A DNA stretch of 26,443 bases from JACJYE01 sp964432875 (GCA_964432875.1 CAYSPJ010000072.1:1-26443); one strand, 5' to 3'; counted from the stretch's first letter, positions 14,604 through 23,475 are shown. Program-made: numbers and translations. Notes: a model not told the origin generated them from the sequence alone.

Positions 14604-14633
14604 AGCCCTATCCAATCGTGATAGGGCTTTTTA
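14604..14633 (+). terminator. Second rho-independent terminator
   Basis: Perfect 9-bp stem AGCCCTATC (14604-14612) and GATAGGGCT (14620-14628), 7-nt loop, followed by TTTTATTT. It either backs up the first terminator or ends a short RNA. Confidence 0.85.
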
Positions 14634-14812
14634 TTTCCAGGGATATTATAGGTCTTATGGTGTGAAGTGGCTGTACAGGGGGGGATGAGCCAAAAAACTT
14701 ATCCGATTGGCGGCGCTTTGGATATGATAAGCGTTACTTAAATCGTTATCTACGTTAGAATAGGTTGACATGACAAAACAATCTACTATTAATTAACCAA
14801 ACTCATTTCATT

Positions 14813-15781
14813 ATGAAAAATTTGCTTCTGAAATTATCAGGACTCCTACTCGCGCTGACTTTTATGATTTCCACAGGTTGTGAAACTGAAGATGACACGC
14901 CCATCCTCTTGGGCCCAGATATCTTTTTCGTGGTCGATCCCGGCTTCCTTAGCGCTGATGCCGAACTGGCCTTAGGCGAGACATTCAAGGTGAAAGTCAG
15001 GGCTGATCGGGGAGACAGCGATTTGAAGACGCTGACCTTCACTTTTGATGGCGTTGACCCCAAAGGTGCCGAACTGGACAACTACATTAAGGCAATCAGC
15101 GCTGGCGGCTCTAGCATTACGGTCAACAACCCGCTCTTAATTTTAGGCACTGCTACGGCGGGTGCTACCTGGGAAATCGAAATCGTGCCCTTTGGCCAGT
15201 TGTTGAACGAAACGGTTTCCTATACTTTCGTCGTTGAAGATCAGGCCGGCAAAAAAGCTTCTGCTACACTGGACATCACGATTACCGGAACGCCGCTCCA
15301 AAAATCTATTTCGGGCGTACTCTTCAACCAGGCTGGCCCTGCTGGCACTGGCGGCCTCGACCTGGATGATGGCGTAGGTACGGGCTCTGCCGACCCCAGC
15401 GCTGAAATCCGCGACCTGGGTATCAATTGTACAATCAACCCGGCGAATGCTGAAAACTGGCGCCGCCAGGTTGGCTCCGTCAACGGTACCAACATGGTAA
15501 AGGTTGTGCCATCGGCACAGGCTGAAGGCTTTACGTTTGACAAAGTGGAGACCCGCGAAGTTATCCTGGCTGCTTACGAAACCGGTACCACTCTAGCCGA
15601 TGGCGTCAGCACCAGCCCAACTTGTGCTGAAACGCCCGTGACGGACGTGAGCGCCCCGGTAGTGGTAGGCGACCTCTTCGCTATCAAGAAAGCTGATATT
15701 TACTACATCATCCGCATCGATGAAGTAAATGCGGTTAGCGGCAGCAACGGCGATAACTATAAAATCTCTATCAAGTACTAA
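14813..15781 (+). CDS. Exported lipoprotein of unknown function
   Basis: I do not recognise the family. The 322-residue precursor has a lipoprotein signal (LLALTFMISTGC, lipid on Cys23) followed by acidic ETEDD. Acidic residues after the lipid-carrying Cys are often a surface-export signal in Bacteroidota. Residues about 38-155 look like an immunoglobulin-like beta domain (LALGETFKVKVRADRGDSDL to VEDQAGKKASATLDITI). The C-terminal half has Asp/Gly-rich loops (GGLDLDDGVGTGSADPSAEI), two cysteines that may pair, and a terminal strand region (LFAIKKADIYYIIRIDEVN). No catalytic motif is visible. It is a single gene between a terminator upstream and a terminator downstream (15864-15899). Confidence 0.78.
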   Translation: MKNLLLKLSGLLLALTFMISTGCETEDDTPILLGPDIFFVVDPGFLSADAELALGETFKVKVRADRGDSDLKTLTFTFDGVDPKGAELDNYIKAISAGGSSITVNNPLLILGTATAGATWEIEIVPFGQLLNETVSYTFVVEDQAGKKASATLDITITGTPLQKSISGVLFNQAGPAGTGGLDLDDGVGTGSADPSAEIRDLGINCTINPANAENWRRQVGSVNGTNMVKVVPSAQAEGFTFDKVETREVILAAYETGTTLADGVSTSPTCAETPVTDVSAPVVVGDLFAIKKADIYYIIRIDEVNAVSGSNGDNYKISIKY

Positions 15782-15863
15782 TCAGCTTGATTTCCCCTCT
15801 GATGAGGTGCTGCACCGCTTTTGGCAGCGGCATCCTTCAGCAATGATTTAGCACGAGGGAGAT

Positions 15864-15899
15864 AAGGGCATGGTTCTTTGGGAGCCATGCCCTTAATTT
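15864..15899 (+). terminator. Terminator after the lipoprotein gene
   Basis: Perfect 10-bp stem AAGGGCATGG (15864-15873) and CCATGCCCTT (15885-15894), 11-nt loop, then AATTTTT. Its loop contains the -33 box of the next promoter. Confidence 0.88.
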
Positions 15900-15908
15900 T
15901 TATCTTTG
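15877..15908 (+). promoter_or_regulatory. Consensus Bacteroidota promoter overlapping the terminator
   Basis: TTTG (15877-15880), 20 nt, TATCTTTG (15901-15908): both boxes and the spacing are perfect. Predicted start is near 15914, about 22 nt before the ATG at 15936. A GTG start at 15906 would lie inside the -7 box and is therefore excluded. Confidence 0.8.
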
Positions 15909-15935
15909 TGCTCTATTCAAGCTAATAATTTGCTT

Positions 15936-16517
15936 ATGATGCGTTCGCTTTTATTCCTTTTATCCATCGTGATGCTGCCTCTGGCTACAGAGGCTCAATG
16001 CAAATTTTCGATTGACGAGGTGGATGAATTTGACAGTACCCGCCTGGTGGCTTACCGGCCCATCCCCATTGGCGATTTTATTCCCAGCCGTTTTGAAACC
16101 GTCAAAGGGGCGCGGATAATAGATCAGGCCACGCTGATCTTCAGCCATACGGAAAGCGATCAGGACAGCGTCAATTCTTTTTTCCTGACCATCGTCGTGC
16201 CGGAATACGAGTATCAACCCATCGAATCCGGGCAAAACGTCATGATCGCTTTTTCAGATTCTGCCGTGGTGGCCCTCTTGAATTTTCCTGACCGCGGCAT
16301 CTTTGACGCCGGTACCAATATGCGGCTTTACCAGCACACCTGCGTGGTGCCCGTTGATGTCTTTTACCGCCTGGCTTATGCTGATGTGCTGAAAATCCGC
16401 ATCCGTTACGCCAACCAGAAAAAGACTTTCACCCTCACCAAAAAACAACAGAAAGAGCTCAAGTCTGCTGTGCGTTGCGTCGGCGAGGCCGTTGGCTTTA
16501 TCCCGATTAAACCTTAA
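15936..16517 (+). CDS. Exported protein of unknown function
   Basis: A 193-residue protein with a signal peptide (MMRSLLFLLSIVMLPLATEA, cleaved before QCKFSIDEV). The start may be either of two adjacent ATG codons (15936 or 15939). The mature part looks beta-rich, with few charged clusters until a lysine-rich stretch near the C-terminus (YANQKKTFTLTKKQQKELKS). Two cysteines (about 149 and 180) and one right after the cleavage site could form disulfides. I see no known catalytic motif or membrane helix, so a periplasmic or surface role is likely but undefined. It has a strong promoter of its own and is followed after 37 nt by the GH18 gene, so the two are probably co-transcribed. Confidence 0.78.
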   Translation: MMRSLLFLLSIVMLPLATEAQCKFSIDEVDEFDSTRLVAYRPIPIGDFIPSRFETVKGARIIDQATLIFSHTESDQDSVNSFFLTIVVPEYEYQPIESGQNVMIAFSDSAVVALLNFPDRGIFDAGTNMRLYQHTCVVPVDVFYRLAYADVLKIRIRYANQKKTFTLTKKQQKELKSAVRCVGEAVGFIPIKP

Positions 16518-16554
16518 GCACCTTAGCGCCCTCCTTAACCTTTACCACAGTTGG

Positions 16555-17772
16555 ATGATAAACCGTTTGATGATGATTAATCAAAATCTTCCGCAGAAGC
16601 TGCTAAGCAATCTGATTGCCCTATTCTTGATTTTATTCCTGTTTGCCTGCACGGCTGCACGGCAGCAGCAGGGTAGAGGGGTGCAGGCTACACCTTCGCC
16701 AGTCCTCATCGGCTACGTCTATGGCAATCGGGTCGTGTTGGATGGGGCGAAAGTCCCGGCGGAGCAGCTCACCCATATCAACTACGCTTTCGCCAATATC
16801 GCGGCGGGCGAAATCATCGAGGGTAGCCCGGAAGATGCGGCCAACCTAAAAATGCTCAACGGGTTAAAGCGGCGCAACCCCGAGCTGAAAATCCTGGTCT
16901 CGGTAGGTGGTTGGAGTTGGTCGGGCGGCTTCTCCGATGCGGTGCTGGACGAGCCGGCCCGCGAGCGCTTCGCCAATAGCGCGATCGCACTGGTGCAGCG
17001 CCACCAGCTGGATGGCATCGATCTGGACTGGGAGTATCCCGGGCAAATCGGCGCAGGCAATACCTTCCGCCCTGAAGACAAGCAAAACTTTACCTTGGCG
17101 CTCAAGCGCATCCGGGAAAAACTCGACGCTCTGGGCGAGGGCCAGCAACGCTACTTGCTCACCATCGCTACTGGCGCCAACCAGCTCTACCTGGATCATG
17201 CCGAAATGGACAAAGCCCAGGCTTATTTGGACTACATCAACATCATGACCTATGATTTCCATGGCGGCTGGCAACCCAGGACGGGGCATCATGCCAATCT
17301 TCATTTCTCCGTCCATGACGACAATCTTCGGCCCATCGCTGTGGCGGAGGCAGTGGAGCAACACATTGCTGCGGGCATACCTGTTGAGAAGCTCGTGGTG
17401 GGCGTGCCCTTCTACGGCCGCTGGTGGGCGGGTGCCAACCCAGTCAATCATGGCCTATACCAACCCGCCGACGGCCCCGCCGGCGCTTACCCCTACCACC
17501 TCCTCGTTGATAGCCTGATTGACAAAAATGGCTACCAACGCCACTGGGATAGTATAGCTTTGGCACCCTACTTGTGGAATGAAGCTTCCAGGACTTTTGT
17601 CACCTATGAAGATACGATCTCCTTCGGCCATAAAGTGCGTTATATGCAGGAAAAGGGCTTGGCTGGCCTGATGTTTTGGGAGTACAAACAGGACGATGGC
17701 TCGTTGGTAGATTTCCTGCACCGCAGCTTGAATGCCACTACCGATAAAAAATCAGAAACGCCAGATAAGTAG
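16555..17772 (+). CDS. GH18-family glycoside hydrolase (chitinase-like), lipoprotein
   Basis: Family 18 glycosidase that would cut beta-1,4-linked N-acetylglucosamine chains (chitin or related glycans) by substrate-assisted catalysis. The 405-residue precursor has a lipoprotein signal ending LFLILFLFAC (Cys32). The TIM barrel starts with VLIGYVYGNRV and shows all key segments: LTHINYAFANI, LKILVSVGGWSWSGGF, the catalytic DGIDLDWEYP with E160, YINIMTYDFHGGW, LVVGVPFYGRWW, and a closing LAGLMFWEYKQDD with the conserved Trp. No chitin-binding module is seen. The first of three nearby in-frame ATGs (16555) is used; 16570 and 16573 are alternatives. The last 35 nt overlap the end of the convergent exchanger gene. 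Substrate (chitin versus other GlcNAc glycans) is not settled. Confidence 0.92.
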   Translation: MINRLMMINQNLPQKLLSNLIALFLILFLFACTAARQQQGRGVQATPSPVLIGYVYGNRVVLDGAKVPAEQLTHINYAFANIAAGEIIEGSPEDAANLKMLNGLKRRNPELKILVSVGGWSWSGGFSDAVLDEPARERFANSAIALVQRHQLDGIDLDWEYPGQIGAGNTFRPEDKQNFTLALKRIREKLDALGEGQQRYLLTIATGANQLYLDHAEMDKAQAYLDYINIMTYDFHGGWQPRTGHHANLHFSVHDDNLRPIAVAEAVEQHIAAGIPVEKLVVGVPFYGRWWAGANPVNHGLYQPADGPAGAYPYHLLVDSLIDKNGYQRHWDSIALAPYLWNEASRTFVTYEDTISFGHKVRYMQEKGLAGLMFWEYKQDDGSLVDFLHRSLNATTDKKSETPDK

Positions 17773-18703
17773 CATAAATCAGCAGGAATACACTGCCCTC
17801 CAAGCGCTCCAACTGCCGCCCCCGGCCGGTAAAGAGGAAGAGGAACAGCAAGGTACTGGCCAAGATGTTGACCAAGATGTCTAAAAGAGCTTCCGGCGAT
17901 ACCGGTATGGGGGTGATGAGGGCAGACAGGCCCAAGACCAGGAAGACGTTGAAGATGTTGGAGCCGACGATATTGCCGATAGCCAAATCGACACTTTTTT
18001 TGCGGGCGGCAGCTACCGAGGTCGCTAGTTCTGGCAGTGAAGTGCCGATGGATACTACCGTAAGCCCGATTAAGCGCTCTGACAGGCCCAATTCTTTTGC
18101 AATCACTACCGCATTATTGACGATGAGCTGTCCGCCTAACACGAGCAAGCCTAAGCCCAAGGTGATGAAAAGAATGGCTTTAGGCTTGGAATATAGCTTG
18201 GCCTCGATATCCAGCACCTCATTATTGCCTTGCCGGGCCAACTGGAAGTTGTACACCAGGAAAATGACGAAGAAAGCCAGGAAAAACAAACCCTCACTGC
18301 GCGAAATGACGGAAGCCTCGCCCACTTGCCCGAGCCATTGTTCGCTAGTGCCTGCCAGCACCAGCAGCGCCGCTAACAAGGCCAGGGGTATTTCAATCCA
18401 AGTCGTATTGGATTTTACGCCAAGGGGGGTGATAAAAGAGGCGATACCCAGGATGAGCAGGATGTTCAGGATGTTGCTGCCGATAACGTTGCCTAGAGCT
18501 ATATCCGAGTTTTGCTTGGCGGCAGCAAGGAGATTGACAGATAGCTCCGGGGCAGAAGTGCCGAAGGCAACGATGGTCAGGCCAATGACGATTTTAGGCA
18601 CATTTAGCCTCAAGGCTAAATCGGAAGCTGCATCCACCAGCTTATTGGCACCGTATATCAGAATTACAAATCCAGCGGAAAGGAGTAGGAGGTTGATTAA
18701 CAT
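17738..18703 (-). CDS. Na+/Ca2+ exchanger-like (CaCA family) inner-membrane protein
   Basis: Cation antiporter, probably exporting Ca2+ in exchange for Na+ or H+, in the inner membrane. The 321-residue protein has about ten membrane helices in two inverted halves. Each half carries the ion-binding alpha repeat: GLTIVAFGTSAPELSVNLLA with DIALGNVIGSNILNILLILG in the first, and GLTVVSIGTSLPELATSVAA with DLAIGNIVGSNIFNVFLVLG in the second. The acidic residues in the GTSxPE motifs, which bind the ion, are intact. A charged cytoplasmic loop (about 155-175) joins the halves. Length matches bacterial YrbG-type members, without the large regulatory loop of eukaryotic exchangers. The 3' end overlaps the GH18 gene by 35 nt in opposite orientation. 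No clear promoter is seen upstream. Confidence 0.92.
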   Translation of the reverse strand: MLINLLLLSAGFVILIYGANKLVDAASDLALRLNVPKIVIGLTIVAFGTSAPELSVNLLAAAKQNSDIALGNVIGSNILNILLILGIASFITPLGVKSNTTWIEIPLALLAALLVLAGTSEQWLGQVGEASVISRSEGLFFLAFFVIFLVYNFQLARQGNNEVLDIEAKLYSKPKAILFITLGLGLLVLGGQLIVNNAVVIAKELGLSERLIGLTVVSIGTSLPELATSVAAARKKSVDLAIGNIVGSNIFNVFLVLGLSALITPIPVSPEALLDILVNILASTLLFLFLFTGRGRQLERLEGSVFLLIYATYLAFLIFYR

Positions 18704-18875
18704 ATGATAACCGTACGATAAGCGCTAGTTACTGTGGTGATGGGGCTTGTTTTTAATAAAAGTTCCGGGTAGCCTCAAGCGTATGGTTTTCGGCGATGGT
18801 CCCCAACGCAAGAATCCCATTCCTCGCCCCCCCGCTCTGCCAGAGGGCTAAGCAAGCCTGAATTGCAACGGCAAA

Positions 18876-18908
18876 TTTACGATAAAATAACGAAAATGAA
18901 TAACTTTA
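18876..18908 (+). promoter_or_regulatory. Candidate promoter for murF-alr
   Basis: TTTA (18876-18879), 21 nt, TAACTTTA (18901-18908): one mismatch in each box. Predicted start is about 36 nt before ATG 18951. Confidence 0.4.
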
Positions 18909-18950
18909 CCCCCATGACTGCGCAAAAAACGCTTGAACTATATTCCCGCC

Positions 18951-21419
18951 ATGCATACCCAATACACCATCCGTCATTTGGCTGAGATCTTCGGTTTGCC
19001 CCCGGCTCAGGAAGGCGAGGCAAGCGATGTAACCCATCTTTTAACTGATAGCCGGCTCTTACAATCGGCGAAGCACAGCTTGTTCTTTGCCATCTCTGGC
19101 AGCCGCCGTGATGGCCACCGCTTTATGGCTGAGTTATATGAAAAAGGAGTACGTTGCTTTGTTGCTTCCGAGCCTGGCAGCTTCGCAAATTTGCCGCAGG
19201 CTACCGTCTGGCTGGTGCCAGATACCACCGCCGCGCTACAGCAATTGGCCGCCTACCACCGCCGCCAGTTCGCCCTGCCCGTTATCGGCATCACCGGCAG
19301 CAATGGTAAGACCATCGTCAAAGAGTGGCTCTTTCAGTTGTTGCACCAAGACTATCGGATTGCCCGCAGCCCCAAGAGTTATAACTCTCAGATTGGGGTG
19401 CCTTTATCCGTTTGGCAGCTGGAGGAAGAACATCAATTGGGCATCTTTGAAGCGGGCATTTCCCAGATGGGGGAGATGGAAAAGCTGGCTGGCATCATCC
19501 GTTGCAATATCGGCCTGCTCACCAATATCGGGGAGGCGCACCAAGAGGGCTTCCCTTCGCGCCAGGAAAAATTGCGTGAAAAGCTCCGCCTCTTCCAGGA
19601 TGCAGAAATATTGATCTATTGCCGTGACGATGAGCAGGTAGAAGCGGCGGTGCGGGCACTGGGCCGGCCGACCCTGAGTTGGTCGCGATTCAAAGGCGCT
19701 GACATGGAGGTCGTGTCTACCGAAACCGCCAGCGGCACTACTCATATAGAAGCGCTTTACCAAGGGCGGCGCATTGCTTTTGATATCCCCTTTACTGATG
19801 CGATTTCTCTTGAAAATGCGCTGCATGGCCTGGCGGTAATGCTGCATCTGGGGGTACCTGATACGCAAATCAGCCTGCGCATGCCCCGGCTGGAGCCGGT
19901 GGCCATGCGGTTGGAGGTCAGTGCCGGCATCAATGATTGCACCGTCATCAACGACAGTTATAACCTCGATCTGACTGCCTTGTCGGCGGCCCTGAGTTAC
20001 TTAAGCCGACAGCAACATCCGGGCCGGCGTACCCTAATCCTTTCAGATATCCTGCAGAGCGGGGAGCCGCGCCCGCGCCTTTACCGCAAGGTAGGTAAGC
20101 TTATTGGTGAGAGTGGCATACAGCGCTTCATCGGCATCGGCACGCAGATAACCGCTTTGGCAGCGTACCTACCTGCCTCTATCGAAGCTAGTTTCTTCCC
20201 CGACACGGATACCTTCCTGGCGCAACAAAGACACCGCGATTTCCACAACGAGGCTATATTGGTCAAGGGTGCACGCCCTTTTGCTTTTGAGCGCATTGCG
20301 CGCCGCCTGTCGGGAAAGGTACATCAAACCGAGCTGGAAGTGGACCTGGGGGCAATCCTGCACAATATTGGCATCTTCCAATCCTATCTGGCGCCAGCGA
20401 CCCAACTGATGGCCATGGTTAAGGCTGCCGCCTATGGCAGCGGCAGCTTGGAGGTGGCTCGTGCCATGGAGTTTCACAAGCTTAGCTACCTGGCGGTGGC
20501 CTATGCCGATGAAGGTACTGAGCTGCGGGAAGCAGGCATCGGCCTGCCAATCCTCGTGCTCAACCCGGAAGAAGCAGTATTCGACAGCATCTTGCGCTAT
20601 AACCTGGAGCCAGAGCTTTACAGCCCCCGGCTGCTGCAGGAGTTTGGCCGGTTTACACTGGAAACAGGCCGCCCGGTGCCCGTCCACCTGAAGCTGGAGA
20701 CAGGTATGAACCGCTTGGGCTTTGATGAGCAGAGTATTGGGCAGGCCATCGAGCTGTTGTCGCGCTATCCTCATCTGGAGGTGCGCTCGGTTTTTTCGCA
20801 CCTGGCTGCCAGTGAATCGCCGCAACACGATGCCTTTACGCACCAGCAGGCCGCCCGTTTCGAGCGGCTGTATGAGCGGTTGGCCACCGCCCTTGGCTAC
20901 CGGCCCTTGCGGCACATCCTCAACTCTAGCGGCATCGCGCGCTTTCCACAATATCAAATGGACCTGGTTCGTTTGGGCATCGGCGTTTATGGCATCGGCG
21001 GAGCAGAGGGGATCGAGGCACAGCTTCGCCCGGCGCTGGCCTTACGTGCGCGTATCTCGCAGATTAAAAACCTCCAGGTTGGAGATACCGTGGGCTATGG
21101 GCGCAGTGGGCGCATCGACCGCCCTTCCCGGGTAGCCACCATTAGTATTGGCTATGCCGATGGGCTGCCTCGGGCCGCTGGCCAAGGCCGCTTTAGCCTG
21201 CTCATCCACGGCCAGCGCGCACCCATTATCGGCAATGTCTGCATGGATATGTGCATGGTTGATGTGACCGATATACCCCAAGCCGCAGAAGGGGATACCG
21301 CCCTGGTTTTTGGCCCCGGCCTGCCGGTTGAGGAGCTGGCCCAGGCACTAGGCACCATCCCCTATGAAGTGTTGACCAGTGTGTCGCCCAGAGTGCGGCG
21401 TGTGTATGTGCAGGAATGA
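18951..21419 (+). CDS. MurF-alanine racemase fusion
   Basis: Bifunctional cell-wall enzyme. The C-terminal racemase makes D-Ala; the N-terminal MurF adds D-Ala-D-Ala to the UDP-MurNAc-tripeptide. The protein has 822 residues. MurF part (about 1-455): substrate domain with TDSRLLQSAKHSLFFAI, ATP loop GITGSNGKTIVKEW (K120), EAGISQMGEME, LLTNIGEAHQEGF and INDSYNLDL. Alr part (about 460-822): VDLGAILHNI, the PLP lysine K491 in MAMVKAAAYGSGS, LKLETGMNRLGF, VRLGIGVYGI, the catalytic Y735 in SIGYADGLPRAAG, and GNVCMDMCMVDVT. Such fusions are known in Bacteroidota. A D-Ala-D-Ala ligase is not nearby. ATG 18951 starts the family N-terminus; a TTG 18 nt upstream is unlikely. The usual racemase VKADAYG is here VKAAAYG. 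Confidence 0.95.
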   Translation: MHTQYTIRHLAEIFGLPPAQEGEASDVTHLLTDSRLLQSAKHSLFFAISGSRRDGHRFMAELYEKGVRCFVASEPGSFANLPQATVWLVPDTTAALQQLAAYHRRQFALPVIGITGSNGKTIVKEWLFQLLHQDYRIARSPKSYNSQIGVPLSVWQLEEEHQLGIFEAGISQMGEMEKLAGIIRCNIGLLTNIGEAHQEGFPSRQEKLREKLRLFQDAEILIYCRDDEQVEAAVRALGRPTLSWSRFKGADMEVVSTETASGTTHIEALYQGRRIAFDIPFTDAISLENALHGLAVMLHLGVPDTQISLRMPRLEPVAMRLEVSAGINDCTVINDSYNLDLTALSAALSYLSRQQHPGRRTLILSDILQSGEPRPRLYRKVGKLIGESGIQRFIGIGTQITALAAYLPASIEASFFPDTDTFLAQQRHRDFHNEAILVKGARPFAFERIARRLSGKVHQTELEVDLGAILHNIGIFQSYLAPATQLMAMVKAAAYGSGSLEVARAMEFHKLSYLAVAYADEGTELREAGIGLPILVLNPEEAVFDSILRYNLEPELYSPRLLQEFGRFTLETGRPVPVHLKLETGMNRLGFDEQSIGQAIELLSRYPHLEVRSVFSHLAASESPQHDAFTHQQAARFERLYERLATALGYRPLRHILNSSGIARFPQYQMDLVRLGIGVYGIGGAEGIEAQLRPALALRARISQIKNLQVGDTVGYGRSGRIDRPSRVATISIGYADGLPRAAGQGRFSLLIHGQRAPIIGNVCMDMCMVDVTDIPQAAEGDTALVFGPGLPVEELAQALGTIPYEVLTSVSPRVRRVYVQE

Positions 21420-21437
21420 AAAAAATTGCTACTTTTG
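21407..21437 (+). promoter_or_regulatory. Promoter of the periplasmic foldase operon
   Basis: TGTG (21407-21410), 19 nt, TACTTTTG (21430-21437): perfect -7 box, one mismatch in the -33 box. The -33 box lies within the last codons of murF-alr. Predicted start near 21443 leaves a leader of about 57 nt. A small hairpin GCAGT-TTTTT-ACTGC (21439-21453) lies at the predicted 5' end. Confidence 0.6.
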
Positions 21438-21500
21438 CGCAGTTTTTTACTGCCCGGTATAGGGTGGATACATTTAGCAAAGTAAAAAAATTGAAATAAG

Positions 21501-23474
21501 ATGGCAAAATATCAATTCATGCTCTTGGCGGTGCTTATTGCCTTGCCCTATTTGAGCAAAGCGCAGCAAGACGACCCCGTTTTGTTTACCGTTGGCGCTA
21601 CGCCGGTACACAAGTCTGAATTCGTTTATATCTACTCCAAGACCAATGGCAAGGATGCCAATTTCTCCCGCAAGTCGCTGGAAGAATATTTGGAGCTATA
21701 CACCAAGTTCAAGCTGAAAGTGCAGAAAGCCAAAGAAATGCAGTTGGACACCATCCCCTACCTGCGCAACGAACTGGCCGGCTACCGCCGTCAACTGGCC
21801 GACTCCTATCTGGTCGATAAAGAAGTGACCGATAGGTTGCTGCGCGAGGCTTACGAGCATGTCCAGCAAGATGTAAATATCAGCCATATCCTCTTTGCCG
21901 TTGCCGCCGATGCCCCGGTTGGGGATACCCTGGCAGCTTATGAAAAAGCACTGGCCGTGAAACAACGCTTGGAAAAAGGCGCTGATTTTGCCGCCATAGC
22001 ACGCGAAAACTCCTCCGACAAAACTGCCGAAACCAATGGTGGCCGCATTGGTTGGGTGACCGCTCTATTCCCCAATGGGTTTTACGAACTGGAAAAGGCC
22101 GCTTACCAAGCGCCGCTCAATAAACTCTCTGGCCCCTACCGCACTTCGGTCGGCTATCACCTGCTTGTCGTTCATGAGCGCCGGCCGGCCCGCAGCGAGC
22201 TGGAAGCGGCTCACATCCTGCTGCGCACCGGAGATGGCAAAAGTGTGGCTGCGGTAAAGACCCGTATCGATAGCATCTACAAAGCCCTCCAGGCAGGGGC
22301 TGATTTTGAAAGCCTGGCCAAAGCTTTGTCCGAAGACGGCAATACCGCCGAAAAGGGCGGTTACATCGGTTTTTTCGGCATCAACCGCTTTGCCCCTCCT
22401 TTTGAAGAAGCTGCTTTCGCCCTGAAAAAAGACGGCGACTATAGCCAGCCGGTCCAAACTAATGTCGGTTGGCATATTATCCGCCGGATTAGCCATCGTG
22501 CCATACAACCTTACAACATCGAAAAGAGTCGTTTAGACGGGCAGGTCAAAAGAGACCTGCGCTTTGAGCAAGCCAAGCAGGCCATGGTCAGGCGCATCAA
22601 GAAAGATGCCGGCTTGCAGGAATACCCCGAGGTGTTGAGGGCTTTTGCCGAAACCCTCAGCGATACGTTCCTGACCTTCCGCTGGAAAGCTCCGGAGCAG
22701 CCTTCGCCACAGGTGCTTTTCCGCTTGGGTAAAGACTTCGTAGCAACCGTGGGCGATTTTGAAGAATACCTCGAGCGTGCTTCCCGCGAGCGCATCCGCA
22801 TGGGGCGTGAAACCGATATTTTTGAGGCAGCAGAAACGCTCTATGCCGCTTTCCTGGATGAAAATTGCATGAAGTTTGAAGAGAAAAAACTGGAAGAAAA
22901 ATATCCAGACTTCAGGGCGCTCATGCGCGAATACGAGGAAGGCATCTTACTCTTTGAAGCGACCAAAATGCTGGTGTGGGATAAAGCCGCTCAGGACTCG
23001 CTGGGCTTGGCTGCTTTCTACGATAAAATTTATGGCAAATACCGCTGGGAAGAACGCGCAGTGACCAGCATCTACCGAGTGGTGGATTCGAAGAAAGACC
23101 AGATGGAAGAGATACGCAGTTTTGCTGCTGCCAATACTCCGGAAGCCATGCTGGCTAAATATAACACGGAAGAAGTGCCCGTAGTGCGTTATGAATCCAA
23201 GAAGTTGGAGCGCAGCCTTTATCCCGATTTCAAAGGCATGGAGTGGAAAGCCGGGGCGCTTTCTCAAACGGAGCCCGACCCGCGCGGCCGTTCTTTGCGC
23301 TTCGTCAAAATTGAAGAAATTTTGCCGGCTGCCTTCAAAACGCTGGATGAAGCCCGTGGTTATGCCGTTGCTGACTACCAGGACTATCTGGAGAGCCAAT
23401 GGGTAGAGGAGTTGCGCCGGGAATATGGAGTGAAAGTCAACCAGAATGTCTTTGACAGCCTGGTTAAAAAGTAG
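21501..23474 (+). CDS. Periplasmic peptidyl-prolyl isomerase with two parvulin domains
   Basis: Chaperone/isomerase for proteins on their way to the outer membrane. The 657-residue precursor has a signal peptide (MAKYQFMLLAVLIALPYLSK, cleaved before or near QQDDP). A helical SurA-type N-terminal region (about 25-125) is followed by two parvulin domains: about 130-230 (NISHILFAVAAD, GGRIGWVTALFPNGF, YRTSVGYHLLVVHERR) and about 235-335 (EAAHILLRTGDGK, GGYIGFFGINRFAPPFEEAA, VQTNVGWHIIRR). The last 300 residues are mostly helical, with no known motif, and may hold a third, degenerate domain. The sequence has the high charge content usual for SurA relatives. It is the first gene of a three-gene operon with a lipoprotein (1-nt gap) and SurA. 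Confidence 0.9.
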   Translation: MAKYQFMLLAVLIALPYLSKAQQDDPVLFTVGATPVHKSEFVYIYSKTNGKDANFSRKSLEEYLELYTKFKLKVQKAKEMQLDTIPYLRNELAGYRRQLADSYLVDKEVTDRLLREAYEHVQQDVNISHILFAVAADAPVGDTLAAYEKALAVKQRLEKGADFAAIARENSSDKTAETNGGRIGWVTALFPNGFYELEKAAYQAPLNKLSGPYRTSVGYHLLVVHERRPARSELEAAHILLRTGDGKSVAAVKTRIDSIYKALQAGADFESLAKALSEDGNTAEKGGYIGFFGINRFAPPFEEAAFALKKDGDYSQPVQTNVGWHIIRRISHRAIQPYNIEKSRLDGQVKRDLRFEQAKQAMVRRIKKDAGLQEYPEVLRAFAETLSDTFLTFRWKAPEQPSPQVLFRLGKDFVATVGDFEEYLERASRERIRMGRETDIFEAAETLYAAFLDENCMKFEEKKLEEKYPDFRALMREYEEGILLFEATKMLVWDKAAQDSLGLAAFYDKIYGKYRWEERAVTSIYRVVDSKKDQMEEIRSFAAANTPEAMLAKYNTEEVPVVRYESKKLERSLYPDFKGMEWKAGALSQTEPDPRGRSLRFVKIEEILPAAFKTLDEARGYAVADYQDYLESQWVEELRREYGVKVNQNVFDSLVKK

Positions 23475-23475
23475 C

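Larger units (their letters stand above)
14400..14812. other. Non-coding spacer with two terminators
   Basis: 413 nt without a credible gene. Two forward terminators lie at 14481-14516 and 14604-14633, about 90 nt apart. The rest up to the next lipoprotein is leader-like. I find no clear TTTG/TAnnTTTG pair for that gene. Confidence 0.55.

Noticed and set aside
14477..14665. Small plus-strand frame across both terminators
   Set aside because: It would be translated through two perfect terminator hairpins and has no start signals or domain.
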